NCBI RefSeq assembly: GCF_003576645.1
Contig: NC_044927.1
Coordinates: 9,798,638-9,862,637 of the forward strand
Direction of reading: 5' to 3'
From: Ipomoea triloba
Lineage: Eukaryota > Streptophyta > Magnoliopsida > Solanales > Convolvulaceae
DNA length: 64,000 nucleotides
A program made the translations under genes and the position numbers. The notes beneath the pieces were generated by a model. The model saw only the letters and a list, made by a program, of their open reading frames with translations. It made no database searches and was not told where the DNA came from. The first letter of the stretch is position 1, and each line of letters opens with the position of its first letter. Positions 10,789 to 21,342 of this stretch are shown here, piece by piece.

Positions 10789-11985
10789 AATAAAATGATT
10801 ATGAAAATAAAAGCCCCTCCATAAATATCATGTCAATTATATTGATCTAAGTTTCTACTAAAGATCAAGACATTTGAACCCGGAAACCTTTCAATAAGAA
10901 ACAAACATATAAGCTCTTCCATCCAATTGAAAAATCACAGGACCATCCAGAGATCTTGTACTCATACTCAAATTTGATGTTCACAATTTTGGCACGCTTA
11001 GTGGGACAACTCTGCCTCTCATCTCTTCATAGGCACATACATTTCAACTGATGATGGGGGCAAACCCTCCATGATGTTTGAAATGGAGGAAGCTAAACGA
11101 TACTCCTTGGCACGAATTAAAACGACCTCATTTCCTTCCAGGCTCTTTGGCACGAGTTGAAACAGCCTCATATCCTTCAAGATTCCTTGGCACGAGTTGA
11201 AACGACCTCATATCCTTCAAGGCTCCTTGCCATGAGTTGAATTGGCTTCATATCCATCAAGGCTCATTGACACGAGTTGAAATTGCATCATATCCTTCAA
11301 AGTTCATTGGCACGAGTCAAAACGTCCTCATATCTTTCAAGATACTCCTTGGCACGAGTCGAAAATGGTCTCATATCTTTAAGTATTGCAATATGAGTTG
11401 TAGTGTCAAGACTTCCTTACCCTATATACTTTCAAGCGGTTTATGCTCTCAAGTGGCGTATAAGCAAGTCTCTCGAGGTGGCATTTGTTGACACAGAAAA
11501 TTTGATGAATATGATGATTCTTTTAATATTAGTATATTTGAATATATTTTGGATAATATTGATATTATCTAATTTGTTTAATTAGATAACATTAAAGGAG
11601 TTTGAACTTATCAAAACTCTTCTTATCCTAACTATAAATATGAGCTCTCATTCATCTTAAAAATCATCATGTAAAAATCCTGAAAATTTTATTCAATTCA
11701 AAGATCACAATAAAATAATCCTGAAAATAAAAGCCCTCCATGCATGAAGATCATGTCAAACATGTTGATCCAAACTTCTATTGAAGATCAAGCCATTTAA
11801 ATCCGGATGCCCTTCAATAAAGAACAAACATATAAGCTCTTCTTTGAAGATCAAGCCATTTGAATTCTGGAGACCCTTCAATGGAGTGTTCAAGGCATCC
11901 AATTGAAGATTCAGAGGATCATTCAACGATCTTGTACGCATATCGCATTAATATTACTTGTAATCATAAATTTGATTTTTAACAT
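10789..11985 (+). mobile_element. Degenerate non-autonomous LTR element
   Basis: A segment at 10789-10985 (AATAAAATGATTATGAAAATAAAAGCCC, AAGATCAAGACATTTGAA, ATATAAGCTCTTCCAT, ATCTTGTACTCATA) recurs in diverged form at about 11709-11945. After the first copy comes TTTTGGCACGCTTAGTGGGAC at 10987, a PBS-region word common in plant gypsy elements. The second copy is preceded by a TGTTGACAC start (11487), a TATA-like CTATAAATATGAG (about 11631) and an AATAAA signal. I infer a 5' LTR, a short interior and a 3' LTR. Ends and TSD could not be fixed. Confidence 0.5.
11103..11380. repeat. Minisatellite, about 7 units of ~40 bp
   Basis: The unit reads approximately CTTGGCACGAGTTGAAACG then ACCTCATATCCTTCAAGGCT, repeated about seven times with scattered substitutions. 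It fills much of the interior of the degenerate LTR element and encodes nothing recognisable. Confidence 0.85.
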
Positions 11986-12700
11986 ATAATTCAATTTTCT
12001 TTGTTTACATTACTATAAAAATTTTCAAATTTTATTAACATTCTTCAAAAAGTTGAAGGTAACATAAAGCTAGTTTAGAGGATTATTAAAAAATGTCCCG
12101 AACGTTTAGAGGTTTAACACTTTAACTTATAGGTTGAAGTAATTTTAATTTAGTCTATAAGGACATCTAATAGTAATAGGAAATAATAAAGGTAAATAAA
12201 AGAGTTTTACCTGATTACAAGACTTTAATTAATGATCTATTGAGTACTAAATAAAGAAATGAAACAAATTAATTGCAAATGACTGCCTTAGATAGGGATA
12301 GGGATAGGGATGAGAGTTCACATTTGTTGTGGGTACTTGCTCTTATTAAACTTGTGTTAGTTTGGTTTTGATGTAAAAATGTTATTTGTGGTGATGGTGG
12401 GATAGATTTGAGTTTTAATATTGTATCTACTGAGATAATTGGATTAGTCATTAGACTTGATTGGAAGTACATTTGGTTTGACTCGAAGGAGTCAAAGTAA
12501 TCAACACAGTCAGTTGGAAACAATCAAGAGTGAAGTAGGAAGAGGTGGAACGGTTCTTAAAGTCTAATGCACTTAGTAGTACACCACTTCGTCAAAGAAA
12601 AGTTATGGAAGAGAGCACACAACAACTACTGAGGATCTCTAACACTTATGGAGGAAGCCGTTGCAAGCCGATAGTGCCCATTATTGTAGTTGTTACCATT
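11986..12700. other. No gene seen
   Basis: AT-rich DNA with short non-conserved frames. A short TAGGGA triplication near 12293-12310 is not a telomere array. The right part may belong to an older + strand LTR element whose LTR end is near 14896. Confidence 0.4.
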
Positions 12701-12705
12701 GTACA

Positions 12706-13111
12706 TGACGGTAATAATGTTACCGGGTATATTTGAGTATTATTGAAGTGTGATAGTTTGAGTACAACAAGAGTTTCAGTATAGTTTGAGTACAACAAGA
12801 GTTTCAGTACAATTACAATAGAGTAGTGTGTGATCCAACGAAGTCCCGATCCTCTACCACAAGTATGCTACTTATACTATGGCTGCAACGACTCTTTTTC
12901 TAGTGAGTGTAACGGAGTGCTGGTAATGGTGAGCTGCATTGAGTGCCGGTAATGGTGAGCATTCATTGAGTGTTGGGTCGTGATAATGGAGAGCCGTTGG
13001 AGTAATTATCATCCCATCAATGTGTCATCTTTGTGTAACGAGTGACCGTTTGTTGCCTTCGGGTAAGTGCTGATGATTCGGGTCAGGTGTTGATGCCCAA
13101 TTGTCTTGTCA
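12706..13111 (-). repeat. 3' LTR of the 2.07 kb element
   Basis: Begins TGACGGTAATAATGTTACCG (which contains the dyad GGTAATAATGTTACC) and ends CTTGTCA on the + strand. It is about 50 bp longer than its partner, partly because of an internal ~30-bp tandem duplication (TTTGAGTACAACAAGAGTTT) and extra sequence near 13075. Confidence 0.85.
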
Positions 13112-13419
13112 CCAGTCCCCCCACTCCCTAGCCAATGAGAGTGGTTGAGGTGGTTTGGGAGTAATGACTTGTGTAAAATTATTTTTTTTTCGAACGGTAA
13201 GATAATTGTGGCCGAGGTACCTCGGCCAAAAATGGCCAAGGTGACGACCTCGACCCAAATTGGCCGATGTTATGACCTTGGCATATTTATTATTATTTTT
13301 ATTTGTTATTTTTTTTTCATTTTTTTTTAATTTCTGTTTGTTTTTTTGGTTGTTTTTTTGGCGTTTTGCGTGCGAGCTCACTTCGACCGCCCGTATGCCC
13401 GGTCGAAGGTTCGTTCTCT

Positions 13420-13670
13420 CGTCAGGTAGCTAGTGAGATCGAATCCCGTGCCGGCCCTAAGGGACTAGAGTGTGGTGTTTTCAAAATCAAGCCTTCGGCT
13501 TGATCTGGAAAAAATCCTCCCGTCAAGTAGCTAGCGAGATCGGATCTCGTGCTGGCCCTAAGATAACAGAGTGTGGTGTTTTGGTAGCAAAGCCTTAAGC
13601 TTTAACCAGAAAACACCCTCCCGTCTAGTAGCTAGCGAGATCGGATCTCGTGCCGACCCTAAGGGAATAA
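13420..13670. repeat. 101-bp tandem repeat, about 2.5 units
   Basis: Units begin at 13420, 13521 and 13622 with CGTCAGGTAGCTAGTGAGAT or close variants and end in a CCTCC word, a constant period of 101 bp. They lie inside the 2.07 kb LTR element. Each unit holds the inverted word pair AGCCTT...AAGGCT-like (GCCTTCGGC, CCTTAAGC). Confidence 0.85.
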
Positions 13671-13740
13671 AGTTTTATTTTTTTTATTTTTTTTTCACGA
13701 AATTTGAGAGGTGACGCCACTTGATTTATTTTTTTTTCAC

Positions 13741-14345
13741 GAAATTTGAGAGGTGACGCCACTTGAGGAGGTGACGCTGCTTGAGGAGGTGACACCACTT
13801 GAGGAGGTGACGCTGCTTGAGGAGGTGACACCACTTGAGGAGGTGACGCTGCTTGAGGAGGTGACACCACTTGAGGAGGTGACGCTGCTTGAGAAGGTAA
13901 CGCTGCTTGAGGAGCTAACGCTACTTGAGGAGGTGACGTCGCTTGAGGAGGTGACACTGCTTGAGAAGGTAACGCCACTTGAGGAGGTGACGCTACTGGA
14001 GAAGGAGGAGGTGACGCCGTTGGTGGATGAGGAGGCGCCGCTGGAGAAGGAGGAGGCGATGCCGTGGATGCGGAGGCGACGCCGTGGATGAGAAGGCGCC
14101 GTTGGAGAAGGAGGAGGCGACGCCGTTGGTGGATGAGGAGGCGATGCCGTGGATGAGGAGGCGACGCTGTGGATGAGGAGGCGACGCTGTGGATGAGAGG
14201 GCACCGTTGGAAAAGGAGGAGGTGAAGCCGTGGATGAGGAGGCAATGTTGTGGATGCGGAGGCGACGTTGTGGATGAAGAGGCGCCGCTGGAGAAGGAGG
14301 AAGCGATGTCGTTTGTGGATGAGGAGGCGACACCGTGGATGAAAG
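13741..14345. repeat. 18-bp and ~20-bp minisatellite arrays open on both strands
   Basis: From about 13755 to 13990 an 18-bp unit (GAGGAGGTGACGCTGCTT) alternates with a GAGGAGGTGACACCACTT form. From about 14000 to 14345 it grades into GAGGAGGCGACGCCGTGGAT-type units. The units lack stop codons in several frames, so long frames appear on both strands (+: PLEEVTLLEEVT repeats; -: SSSSVTSSSGVT or PPQVASPPQA repeats). I treat these as by-products of repeat composition. Confidence 0.85.
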
Positions 14346-14421
14346 GCACCAGGGCAACCTTCTTTTGTAATATGTAGAGCTGTGCCTGAGATTTGGGCTC
14401 ACCTCTCAACAAGAGCACCAA

Positions 14422-14776
14422 TGACGGTAATAATGTTACCGGGTATATTTGAGTATTATTGAAGTGTGATAGTTTGAGTACAAGAGTTTTAGTACAATTA
14501 CAATAGAGTAGTGTGTGATCCAACGAAGTCCCCATCCTCTACCACAAGTCTGCTACTTATTCTATGGCTGCAACGACTTTTCTTCTAGTGAGTGTAACGG
14601 AGTGCGGGTAATAGTGAGCTTCATTGAGTGCTGGTAATGGTGAGCATTCATTGAGTGCTGGGTCGTGATAATAGAGAGCCGTTGGAGTAATTATCATCCA
14701 TCAATGTGTCGTCTTTGTGTAACGGGTGACTGTTTGTTGCCTTCAGGTCAGGTACTGATGCCCAATTATCCTGTCA
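14422..14776 (-). repeat. 5' LTR of the 2.07 kb element
   Basis: 355 bp, begins TGACGGTAATAATGTTACCG and ends CCTGTCA on the + strand, directly followed by TSD GTACA. The minus-strand PBS region starts at 14421. Confidence 0.85.
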
Positions 14777-14781
14777 GTACA

Positions 14782-15588
14782 GTATAAAAGTTGAGTCTAT
14801 GTAACAAGTAGGATGGACACAAAAAATTGTACTCTGGCTCTGAAACAATACATTTTACTTACTAACAAACATACCCAATAACATTATTTACTGTCATTGG
14901 TGCTTTCATTAAGAGCCTGAGATTAAATTCTCAAGCAAGCTGAACACTTCACGTTTCTCATCATACAGGGAAATGGCACAATCTAGATAAAGTGGCTCCC
15001 ATGGTTCCCATGGCCAGAACCTTAACGGAAACAACAACGCTAGCATGGACACCCGGCTAACGAACTCGTGTGACCTTTTGGACCAGGTTAATAAAAATCA
15101 CAGTGGAGGGTAGCAAGAACTCAAGACGCCGGTACCACCTATGGATCTCTAGGCAATTGCCCATGCCATTTAGCAGGTAGTAGCGTCGTAAACTAGTTGG
15201 TGGCAAGGATACAGGGTCAAATGCCCCAGGCACCCGCACAAGCGGCAAGGTGATATCGCCATGGCGACAACGAACCTAGCGTCGTGGTGCAACCCATGCA
15301 ACCAACGATCCTCCTGAAACTCAACTTTGCTCCAAGCGAAGGGAACCAAGAGGTTGGGGAGAAGGCGTTCAAGGGGATGACTGGATTGTGCAGAAACCAG
15401 TTGCCTCTAGGCCCGCCCTAGAACGATTGGGCGAGAGGATGTGTGTGCAACAGAGGTTAGGGAAACAACATAGGGTCGAAAGGTCATTTACCAAGGACAA
15501 TGCCAAGACGAAAACAAGACGTTAGAGGGAAATTATTTACCGTCACTACCAATTTATTTGATTTATCTCATTGTATATTTTAAATATA
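14782..15588 (+). mobile_element. Remnant of an older + strand LTR element (LTR end, PBS, decayed interior)
   Basis: An LTR-like end (ACTGTCA, to 14896) is followed by TTGGTGCTTTCATTAAGAGC at 14897, the same PBS-region word that, on the other strand, follows the 5' LTR of the nested 2.07 kb element. The 2.07 kb element therefore appears to have inserted into the LTR of a related older element. The following 600 bp carry many stop codons and no recognisable Gag motif. Confidence 0.45.
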
Positions 15589-16216
15589 GTGAAAATAATC
15601 AAATTGGGCCATGAACTTTACCTAAAAAGTCAATTAGACCCTTAAATCTTTTAAAGTTTAAATTAAACTCATTAACATTTTATTTTGGTGCAATGAAGTC
15701 CAAAAACCAGCTTGTGACCTGTGATAGCAAGTCACTAGGGTTCTGGCAATCCTCCGGTGACAATCTGACACTATTTCTTACCACAAATCGACTGGTGACC
15801 AGCACCGATCGTCGGTCACTAGAGAAGAATAGTGAAGGTGACCATTTCTAGTTGCCTCCTCCGAAGAAGGCAACCGGTTCTTGTTGCCTTCCTAGAGAAA
15901 GGGACCAGAAATGGTTGCCTTCACTAGAGGCGACCAATTTTGGTTGCCTTCTCCGGAGGAGGCGACTAGAAATGGTTGCCTTCACTATTCTTCTATAGTG
16001 ATCGGCGATCGGCACCGGTCTTCGGTCGATTTGTGGTCGAAAATAGTACCGGAGGGTTGCCATAACACTAGTAACTTGCTATCACAGGTCACTAACCGGT
16101 TTTTGAACTTCATTACACCAAAATTAAATGTTGATGGTTTATTTGCAACTTTAAAAAGTTTAAAGGCGTAATTGACTTTTCAAGTAAAGTTCGATGGCCT
16201 ATTTGATCATTTTTCC
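15589..16216. mobile_element. Mutator-like foldback element (628 bp)
   Basis: The left arm (15589 to about 15850) and right arm (about 15965-16216) are inverted copies; for example left ACCTGTGATAGCAAGT pairs with right ACTTGCTATCACAGGT, and ACCACAAATCGAC with GTCGATTTGTGGT. The element is bounded by the perfect 9-bp TSD TTAAATATA (15580-15588, 16217-16225), diagnostic of Mutator-type insertion. The loop (about 15850-15965) has its own GGTTGCCTTC repeats. No transposase. Confidence 0.9.
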
Positions 16217-16225
16217 TTAAATATA

Positions 16226-17113
16226 TTATTTATAGTTAATAATTCTATGTGTATCTGCGTATCAATGATCTAATATAATTATAAGTCTTTTGATTTATGT
16301 ATCTAGTGCAATACAATATACTATATTATGATTTTTTAATATTGGGAAATGAGTTTGAAAATAATATTAGATTAATAGGGTCTAAGACCTTTAAAATAAT
16401 ATAAACGGGCTACAAGAGTTGAGTTTTGAATAAATAAAAGAAATAACTTAGGCACACGTGGATCGACGAGTAAGCCCAACCATAGGCTCTGGTGGGCTAT
16501 CGCTATTGCCTCATTGACACACAAATGTTAGTGACACACTGCATCATTGACCAAAAGAGAAGTCAGGAGAAGAAGAAGAGAGCTAATGGTGGTTTGAATT
16601 GGACATCACCCCTTCTTTTATACCACTCCTAGGGCCGCATGTCATGGGCATGTGCATGGATGATAAGCCACAATTGATCATTAGAAAGCTGTCAATGACT
16701 CCCTCCCGGTGGCTCTTGAGAAAGGGGAGTTGTAAGGGATTATGCACACAAGGTGCTATATTAAGTACCTCACCAGAATGTGATTAGAACTTGGTGGTAG
16801 CTAATGTCCACGAGAGTAGCATTGGCATTGACATGGTTCTCGCACTTCATTGTTGAGCATTGTTTAGCTTAGAACTTTAGAACTTTGAGAAATATTTGTA
16901 TATTGCTATTTGATTTAAATCTTCTTCTTCATCATTGTTTATTACCTAATTAATTACTTATTTCATAATTGTCTCCAAGCAAACAAAAATATCAATTTGG
17001 TTAGCTTTCAAACAGTTTATGACTTCGTGCTTAGCCCCTTGCTACTCAAGTCCTTACTAGCCCTTCCTAGAGGACGACACTCACTAATTTAACCACTAAA
17101 AATACAACTTTCA
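16226..17113 (+). mobile_element. Probable LTR upstream of the Tyr-rich ORF (start not resolved)
   Basis: The sequence ends CTTTCA at 17113 immediately before a decayed PBS, as the LTRs at 56.5 and 61.8 kb end CCCTTCA on their own strand. The left end could not be placed; the LTR may start anywhere after 16226. No gene seen inside. Confidence 0.4.
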
Positions 17114-17115
17114 AA

Positions 17116-17136
17116 TGACGCTATTGTCGGGGAATG
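17116..17136 (+). other. Decayed primer-binding site (tRNA-Asp-like)
   Basis: TGACGCTATTGTCGGGG aligns with TGGCGCCGTTGCCGGGG, the PBS of the related minus-strand element at 61784-61800, with a few substitutions. Both are preceded by CA|AA and followed by similar leaders (TTTTGAGTA then AACATGAGC). Confidence 0.65.
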
Positions 17137-17345
17137 ACATTGATTTTGAGTAACAAGTCCATTTGGGTTAACATGAGCCATCATCTAAGTTAGAGAGTCT
17201 AACCCCCATCATTTACATGTTTCTTGTGCAATTTACTTTGTTTATTTTTGAAATTTTTGGATACTTGAATTGTTTATACTCTCACAAGCAACTACTTCTA
17301 GTTGCAAAACACTATTTTGTCTTTATGTTTGTAGGTTGATCCTCT

Positions 17346-18801
17346 ATGATGTATTCTCAAACAAGATATCAACAAGAGGATTACTATGATGACCAAAGAG
17401 GATACAAGAAACCAAGGGGAGGCTACAATGCTCAACTTTCTAACCCCTATGGTTATGAAGATGATGAGGACTATAGAGTAGAATATCAACTAAGAAGGCC
17501 ACCACTAAGGACACATGATGATGAGGCATATGATGAGTATGATAATCCACCACGAAAGAAATCATCAAGAACTCAATATGATGATAGGGAATATGGTGAT
17601 TACCATTACTCTAGAAGAGCTCCACCACTACCTCAATGAAGATCCTTCTATGATGAACCACCGGAGAGCTATCAAGGATCTTATTATGGTCATGATTATG
17701 AGCATTCAAGGAGGGTCCTACCACTACGGAGAAACATCTCTTATGATCATTCAAGGGAATACCAAACGCCTAGGTATTACTGAGATGATTATGAAAAAGG
17801 GATATCATGATCAAGAGGACTACTACTATGTGCACCGAGGGGATAGGAGGAGTGCATCTCACCAAAGCTACAGTTCTCAATCTTATCTCTATAGCCACTA
17901 TGATGAGGATGAAGACTACTTTCCACAAAGAAGAGTCATTAATTCTCAATCATATGACTCGTATCACCCCAAGTCTATCCTCCACAACCTTACACTCAAA
18001 GCACACCTCTACCTAAAAAGAAATCCATTGTCGAGCACATGTATGAACATTGGTCGGAACCCAAACCATGAGATCCCAATGATCCCTACAAAACCATTGA
18101 GGAACATATGTTTGAGGATATGAACTTACAAGTGATTTGCCACGCTTGTAAAGGCCCTAACTATAGGTATCAATGCCATAATTACCTTTATTGCAATAGA
18201 TGTAAGGAAAAATTCTCATGTGAATGTAGGGACAAACAACAAAGGAATGGAGTTGATCAATGGTGCAATGCGAAGCTGCAAGGAAATCATGGATTGAGTG
18301 AGGAAACTTGGACATTGGCGAGGCATTTAGGAATCAACATTGTGTCGGATGATAGCATGTAGGAGAATATTAAAGTGGTTTCATGGGTTGATCAAGGTGG
18401 GCATAACCGTAGGAAACAAGTGAGCTTCAAAGTACCCTTAGAGGAGGTCATTGAAGATATACGGGAGAGTGAGCTAGAGATCCCCGTTAGTGAAGAGTTG
18501 CAAGACCAAAAGAAGGAAAATCAAGATGAGGGATACAGAAATGAATTTGAAGAAAAGAAGGATGCGAGGGTGCAAGTAGGGTTGGATGTTGAAGAGCCTC
18601 ATGGTGATACCTTTGAACTGTCATATGGTAAGACTCTTGATTCTAGTTGTGGTGTCACCACTCTTGGTAATAATGGTGCTAAATCATGGGGTTATATATG
18701 TGATGAGGAAATTACTTGTGATGATATGGTTGTGCCTATTTGTTTTGATAATTCTAATATTGTTGGTCCCGGTTGGGTGGTGAAAAGTCTAGAGGGGGGG
18801 G
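17346..18801 (+). pseudogene. Broken Tyr/Arg-rich, Cys-rich retrotransposon ORF (copy A)
   Basis: The frame starts MMYSQTRYQQEDYYDDQRG and aligns at its start with the minus-strand ORF at 61567 (MYSQARYQQEDYYEDQGG). The first 97 residues hold about 16 Tyr plus many Arg, Asp, Gln and Ser, typical of a disordered low-complexity domain. From 18108 a Cys-rich block follows (CHAC, then YQC, YCNRC, SCEC), a plausible zinc-binding knuckle, then an acidic tail sharing GDTFEL, GKTLD, TTLG and VPICFDNSNI with the other copy. In-frame stops occur at 17637, 17781 and 18360, with frameshifts between about 17785 and 18050. The right end runs into the assembly gap. No known domain recognised; its place behind LTR and PBS suggests a Gag substitute or accessory protein. 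Confidence 0.7.
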
Positions 18802-19036
18802 NNNNNNNNNNNNNNNNNNNNNNNNNNNNNNNNNNNNNNNNNNNNNNNNNNNNNNNNNNNNNNNNNNNNNNNNNNNNNNNNNNNNNNNNNNNNNNNNNNN
18901 NNNNNNNNNNNNNNNNNNNNNNNNNNNNNNNNNNNNNNNNNNNNNNNNNNNNNNNNNNNNNNNNNNNNNNNNNNNNNNNNNNNNNNNNNNNNNNNNNNNN
19001 NNNNNNNNNNNNNNNNNNNNNNNNNNNNNNNNNNNN
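18802..19036. other. Assembly gap (235 N) flanked by poly-G
   Basis: 235 N with nine G on the left (18793-18801) and about sixteen G on the right. The two sides belong to different elements (Tyr-rich ORF versus SIRE-like LTR), so the junction and the true gap size are unknown. Confidence 0.95.
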
Positions 19037-19052
19037 GGGGGGGGGGGGGGGG

Positions 19053-20947
19053 AATAGACTTTTCAAACAAATTAAATTTTTAACACTTCGTAATTTCAAC
19101 TCCAAATAAAATTAAATTTGACTTGAAGTGCACAGCGGAATATTTGAGTGTAAAGTGTTGTAGTAAAAATGAAGTGATAATGTAGAGATTTATTGCATGC
19201 AATACGATATAAAAACTTGAAATAGCTCAAATAAGATTTATGCAAAAATTAGCTTGCATGCAAACGTGAGAACTGTCAAACCCATATAGGTTAGTGCAAA
19301 GAGATAATGTGAATAGTAATTGGGTTAGCAAGTGATTAGCATGCAATGATGAATGTGCTATAAGTAAAAAATAATGAGTAAAGAGAGAAAGAGATTTATA
19401 GTGGTTCGGAGGTGATGTAATCCTCCTACTCCACTTTACTCCTTTCACTCCAAGGAAGAATTTACTATCTTCTGTCACCAAGATACAATAGTGATTACAC
19501 CAGTGCTAGTTCTTCTAACTCAGCACTTCTACAACTTCTCCGTAGTGCCTTGAACACAAAGCCAGCACTAATCTCACTTCGAGTGCCTCTGCACAAAGCT
19601 TGCACTCCCTAGGGCTTTCACAACTCCTCTGCTACTCAACCCTCTACCCACACTCAATAGGGAATTTTTTTTACAAGGAAAAATAATTTTTCTTTCTTTC
19701 TTTCTCCAACTCTAAGAGACTCTCAGAATATTTATTTGAGATAGCTTAGTTTCTAGATGAAATATTGAAGAATTTCTCTCTCTTAATTTTTGTATAGCAC
19801 TTGTATTCAGCATGCGTAGAATTTGTGTTGTGTGATTGGTTGTTCTTCCTTCTTCATGTCTTCATCTATTTATAGTTGTGAATTTTTGAAGTTGCCCGTT
19901 GGAGATAGGCAATTTCAAAATTTGAAATCTTGTACTTGAGATCTTGTTGTGTAGAAATGTTGAAAATAATTTCAACTTTTATCAGATGTCAGGATGATTT
20001 TTGACTTTGTAACATTTTCCTGATCTTGCAAGTAATTCTTGTCGGATGTGTGTCTTGAGCTTCCTTGGCTGATAAATATATTCCTTGGCTAATGAATTAA
20101 TTCCTTAGCTCATGAATTAATTCCTTGGCTCAATATTTAATCCTTTACTCTTTTTGGATTAACTACTCTCAGTGGGATTCGAACTCAGCTTCTAGGACCG
20201 TGGCTCATAGCGTGGCTCCTTAATTAAATTCATGGCTGATCCTTTTAATTTTGCTTCCATTAGGAATTGATGCATGGATCAAACAGCGTAGCTCATACCG
20301 TAGCTCCTTAATTAAATCCTTGGTTAATTCTTTTAATTTTGCTTCCAGTAGGATTTGAAGCCTGAATCAAAAAGCGTAGCTCATACCGTGGCTCATTATT
20401 TAAAATGTTCCTATTGAGTTTTGATCCCCGGTCTCTCTTTAATAACACCTGTAGCTTCATCTTCTTAAATTCAGAGCGTGGCTCCTTGAAGAAATAATAA
20501 CACCCGTAGCTTCATCTTCTTAAATTCAGAGTGTGGCTCCTTGAATAAATAAAGACCGTAGCTCATCCCATTAATAAATAGAGAGTGTGGCTCTTTTTCA
20601 AGAATTAATTCCAAGTGTGACTTGATCTCTTAAAATAATTAGACCGTGGCTCCTTTCGAATTAATTCATCTGTGACTCCTCTTCTTGAAAATTTTCAACC
20701 GTGGCTGATTTTCAAAAAATCAAGCGTGATTTAACCTTCATAAAATTAATTTCATGGCTGATTTTAGAGATCCATCCGTAGCTCTTCTTCTTTCTTGGCT
20801 TCTTCAAGAAATTTCTAAACTTAAATATTTCTTGTTCTTAATCAAAAAAAAATGACTCAAAATTCAAATAAAAATTGGGGGTCTAAAATTTTTATCCTAG
20901 AAATACAATTTAGCTCATCAAAATCTAATTTCAATTTATTCCTAACA
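19053..20947 (-). mobile_element. 3' LTR of a SIRE/Maximus-like copia element (left end uncertain)
   Basis: On the minus strand the LTR begins TGTTAGGAATAAATTG at 20947, immediately after a polypurine tract. It runs for about 1.9 kb without coding content and includes the phrase TTTATAGTGGTTCGG (about 19395) that I associate with plant copia LTRs. A region rich in CCGTGGCTC or CCGTAGCTC words (20200-20780) forms loose tandem repeats. The end is lost near the gap at 19036. Confidence 0.6.
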
Positions 20948-20964
20948 ATTTCCCCCTTTTTGAT
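20948..20964 (-). other. Polypurine tract
   Basis: The minus strand reads ATCAAAAAGGGGGAAAT immediately before the TGTTAGG start of the LTR. This matches the AAAAAGGGGGAGATTGTTGG-type PPT/LTR junction of SIRE-lineage copia elements (from memory). Confidence 0.65.
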
Positions 20965-21342
20965 GATGTCAAAACCTATACTTAGTCATTTGGCTTATCC
21001 TTTGAAAATATTTTGAATATTTTTTTTAAATTTTATTTTGACTAGCCATAGATGAGTTTAACAAAGATAAATGACATGGAAGAATTGTTTTTAGATAACA
21101 AGATATTCCTACATGCATATCTGAGATTAAAAATAACTTCTTCATTTTTATTGAACCAGATTCTCAGGCATGCATTTGATACAAGCTAGATCTAAAAATA
21201 GTTTTTAAAACATAATAATCATAAACGATCAAGCACCACATAATAACATAAACACAAAATACCAACATATTGTTAATCTTACATAGCCGTAAAGATAGTT
21301 CAAAACAACAAAAAATTATACATTACCAAAGACTCATGTTTT

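Larger units (their letters stand above)
12706..14776 (-). mobile_element. Complete 2.07 kb non-autonomous LTR retrotransposon
   Basis: Two direct LTR copies (12706-13111 and 14422-14776), both TG...CA, are flanked by the perfect 5-bp TSD GTACA (12701-12705 and 14777-14781). On the minus strand the 5' LTR is followed by TTGGTGCTCTTGTTGAGAGG, a PBS-region word resembling the one at 14897, and the 3' LTR is preceded by a purine tract (GGGAGTGGGGGGACTGG, 13112-13128). Orientation is therefore minus. There is no gag, protease or RT. The interior is almost entirely tandem repeats (101-bp units, then 18-bp and ~20-bp minisatellites). The LTRs differ by internal indels, so the insertion is not very recent. 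Confidence 0.85.

Noticed and set aside
12290..12312. Telomere-like TAGGGA repeats
   Set aside because: Only three units and not the plant TTTAGGG motif.
13625..14402. Long Pro/Ala/Ser/Gln frames that look like a proline-rich cell-wall protein
   Set aside because: They come from 18-bp minisatellite units inside a non-autonomous LTR element; no signal peptide and no conserved ends.
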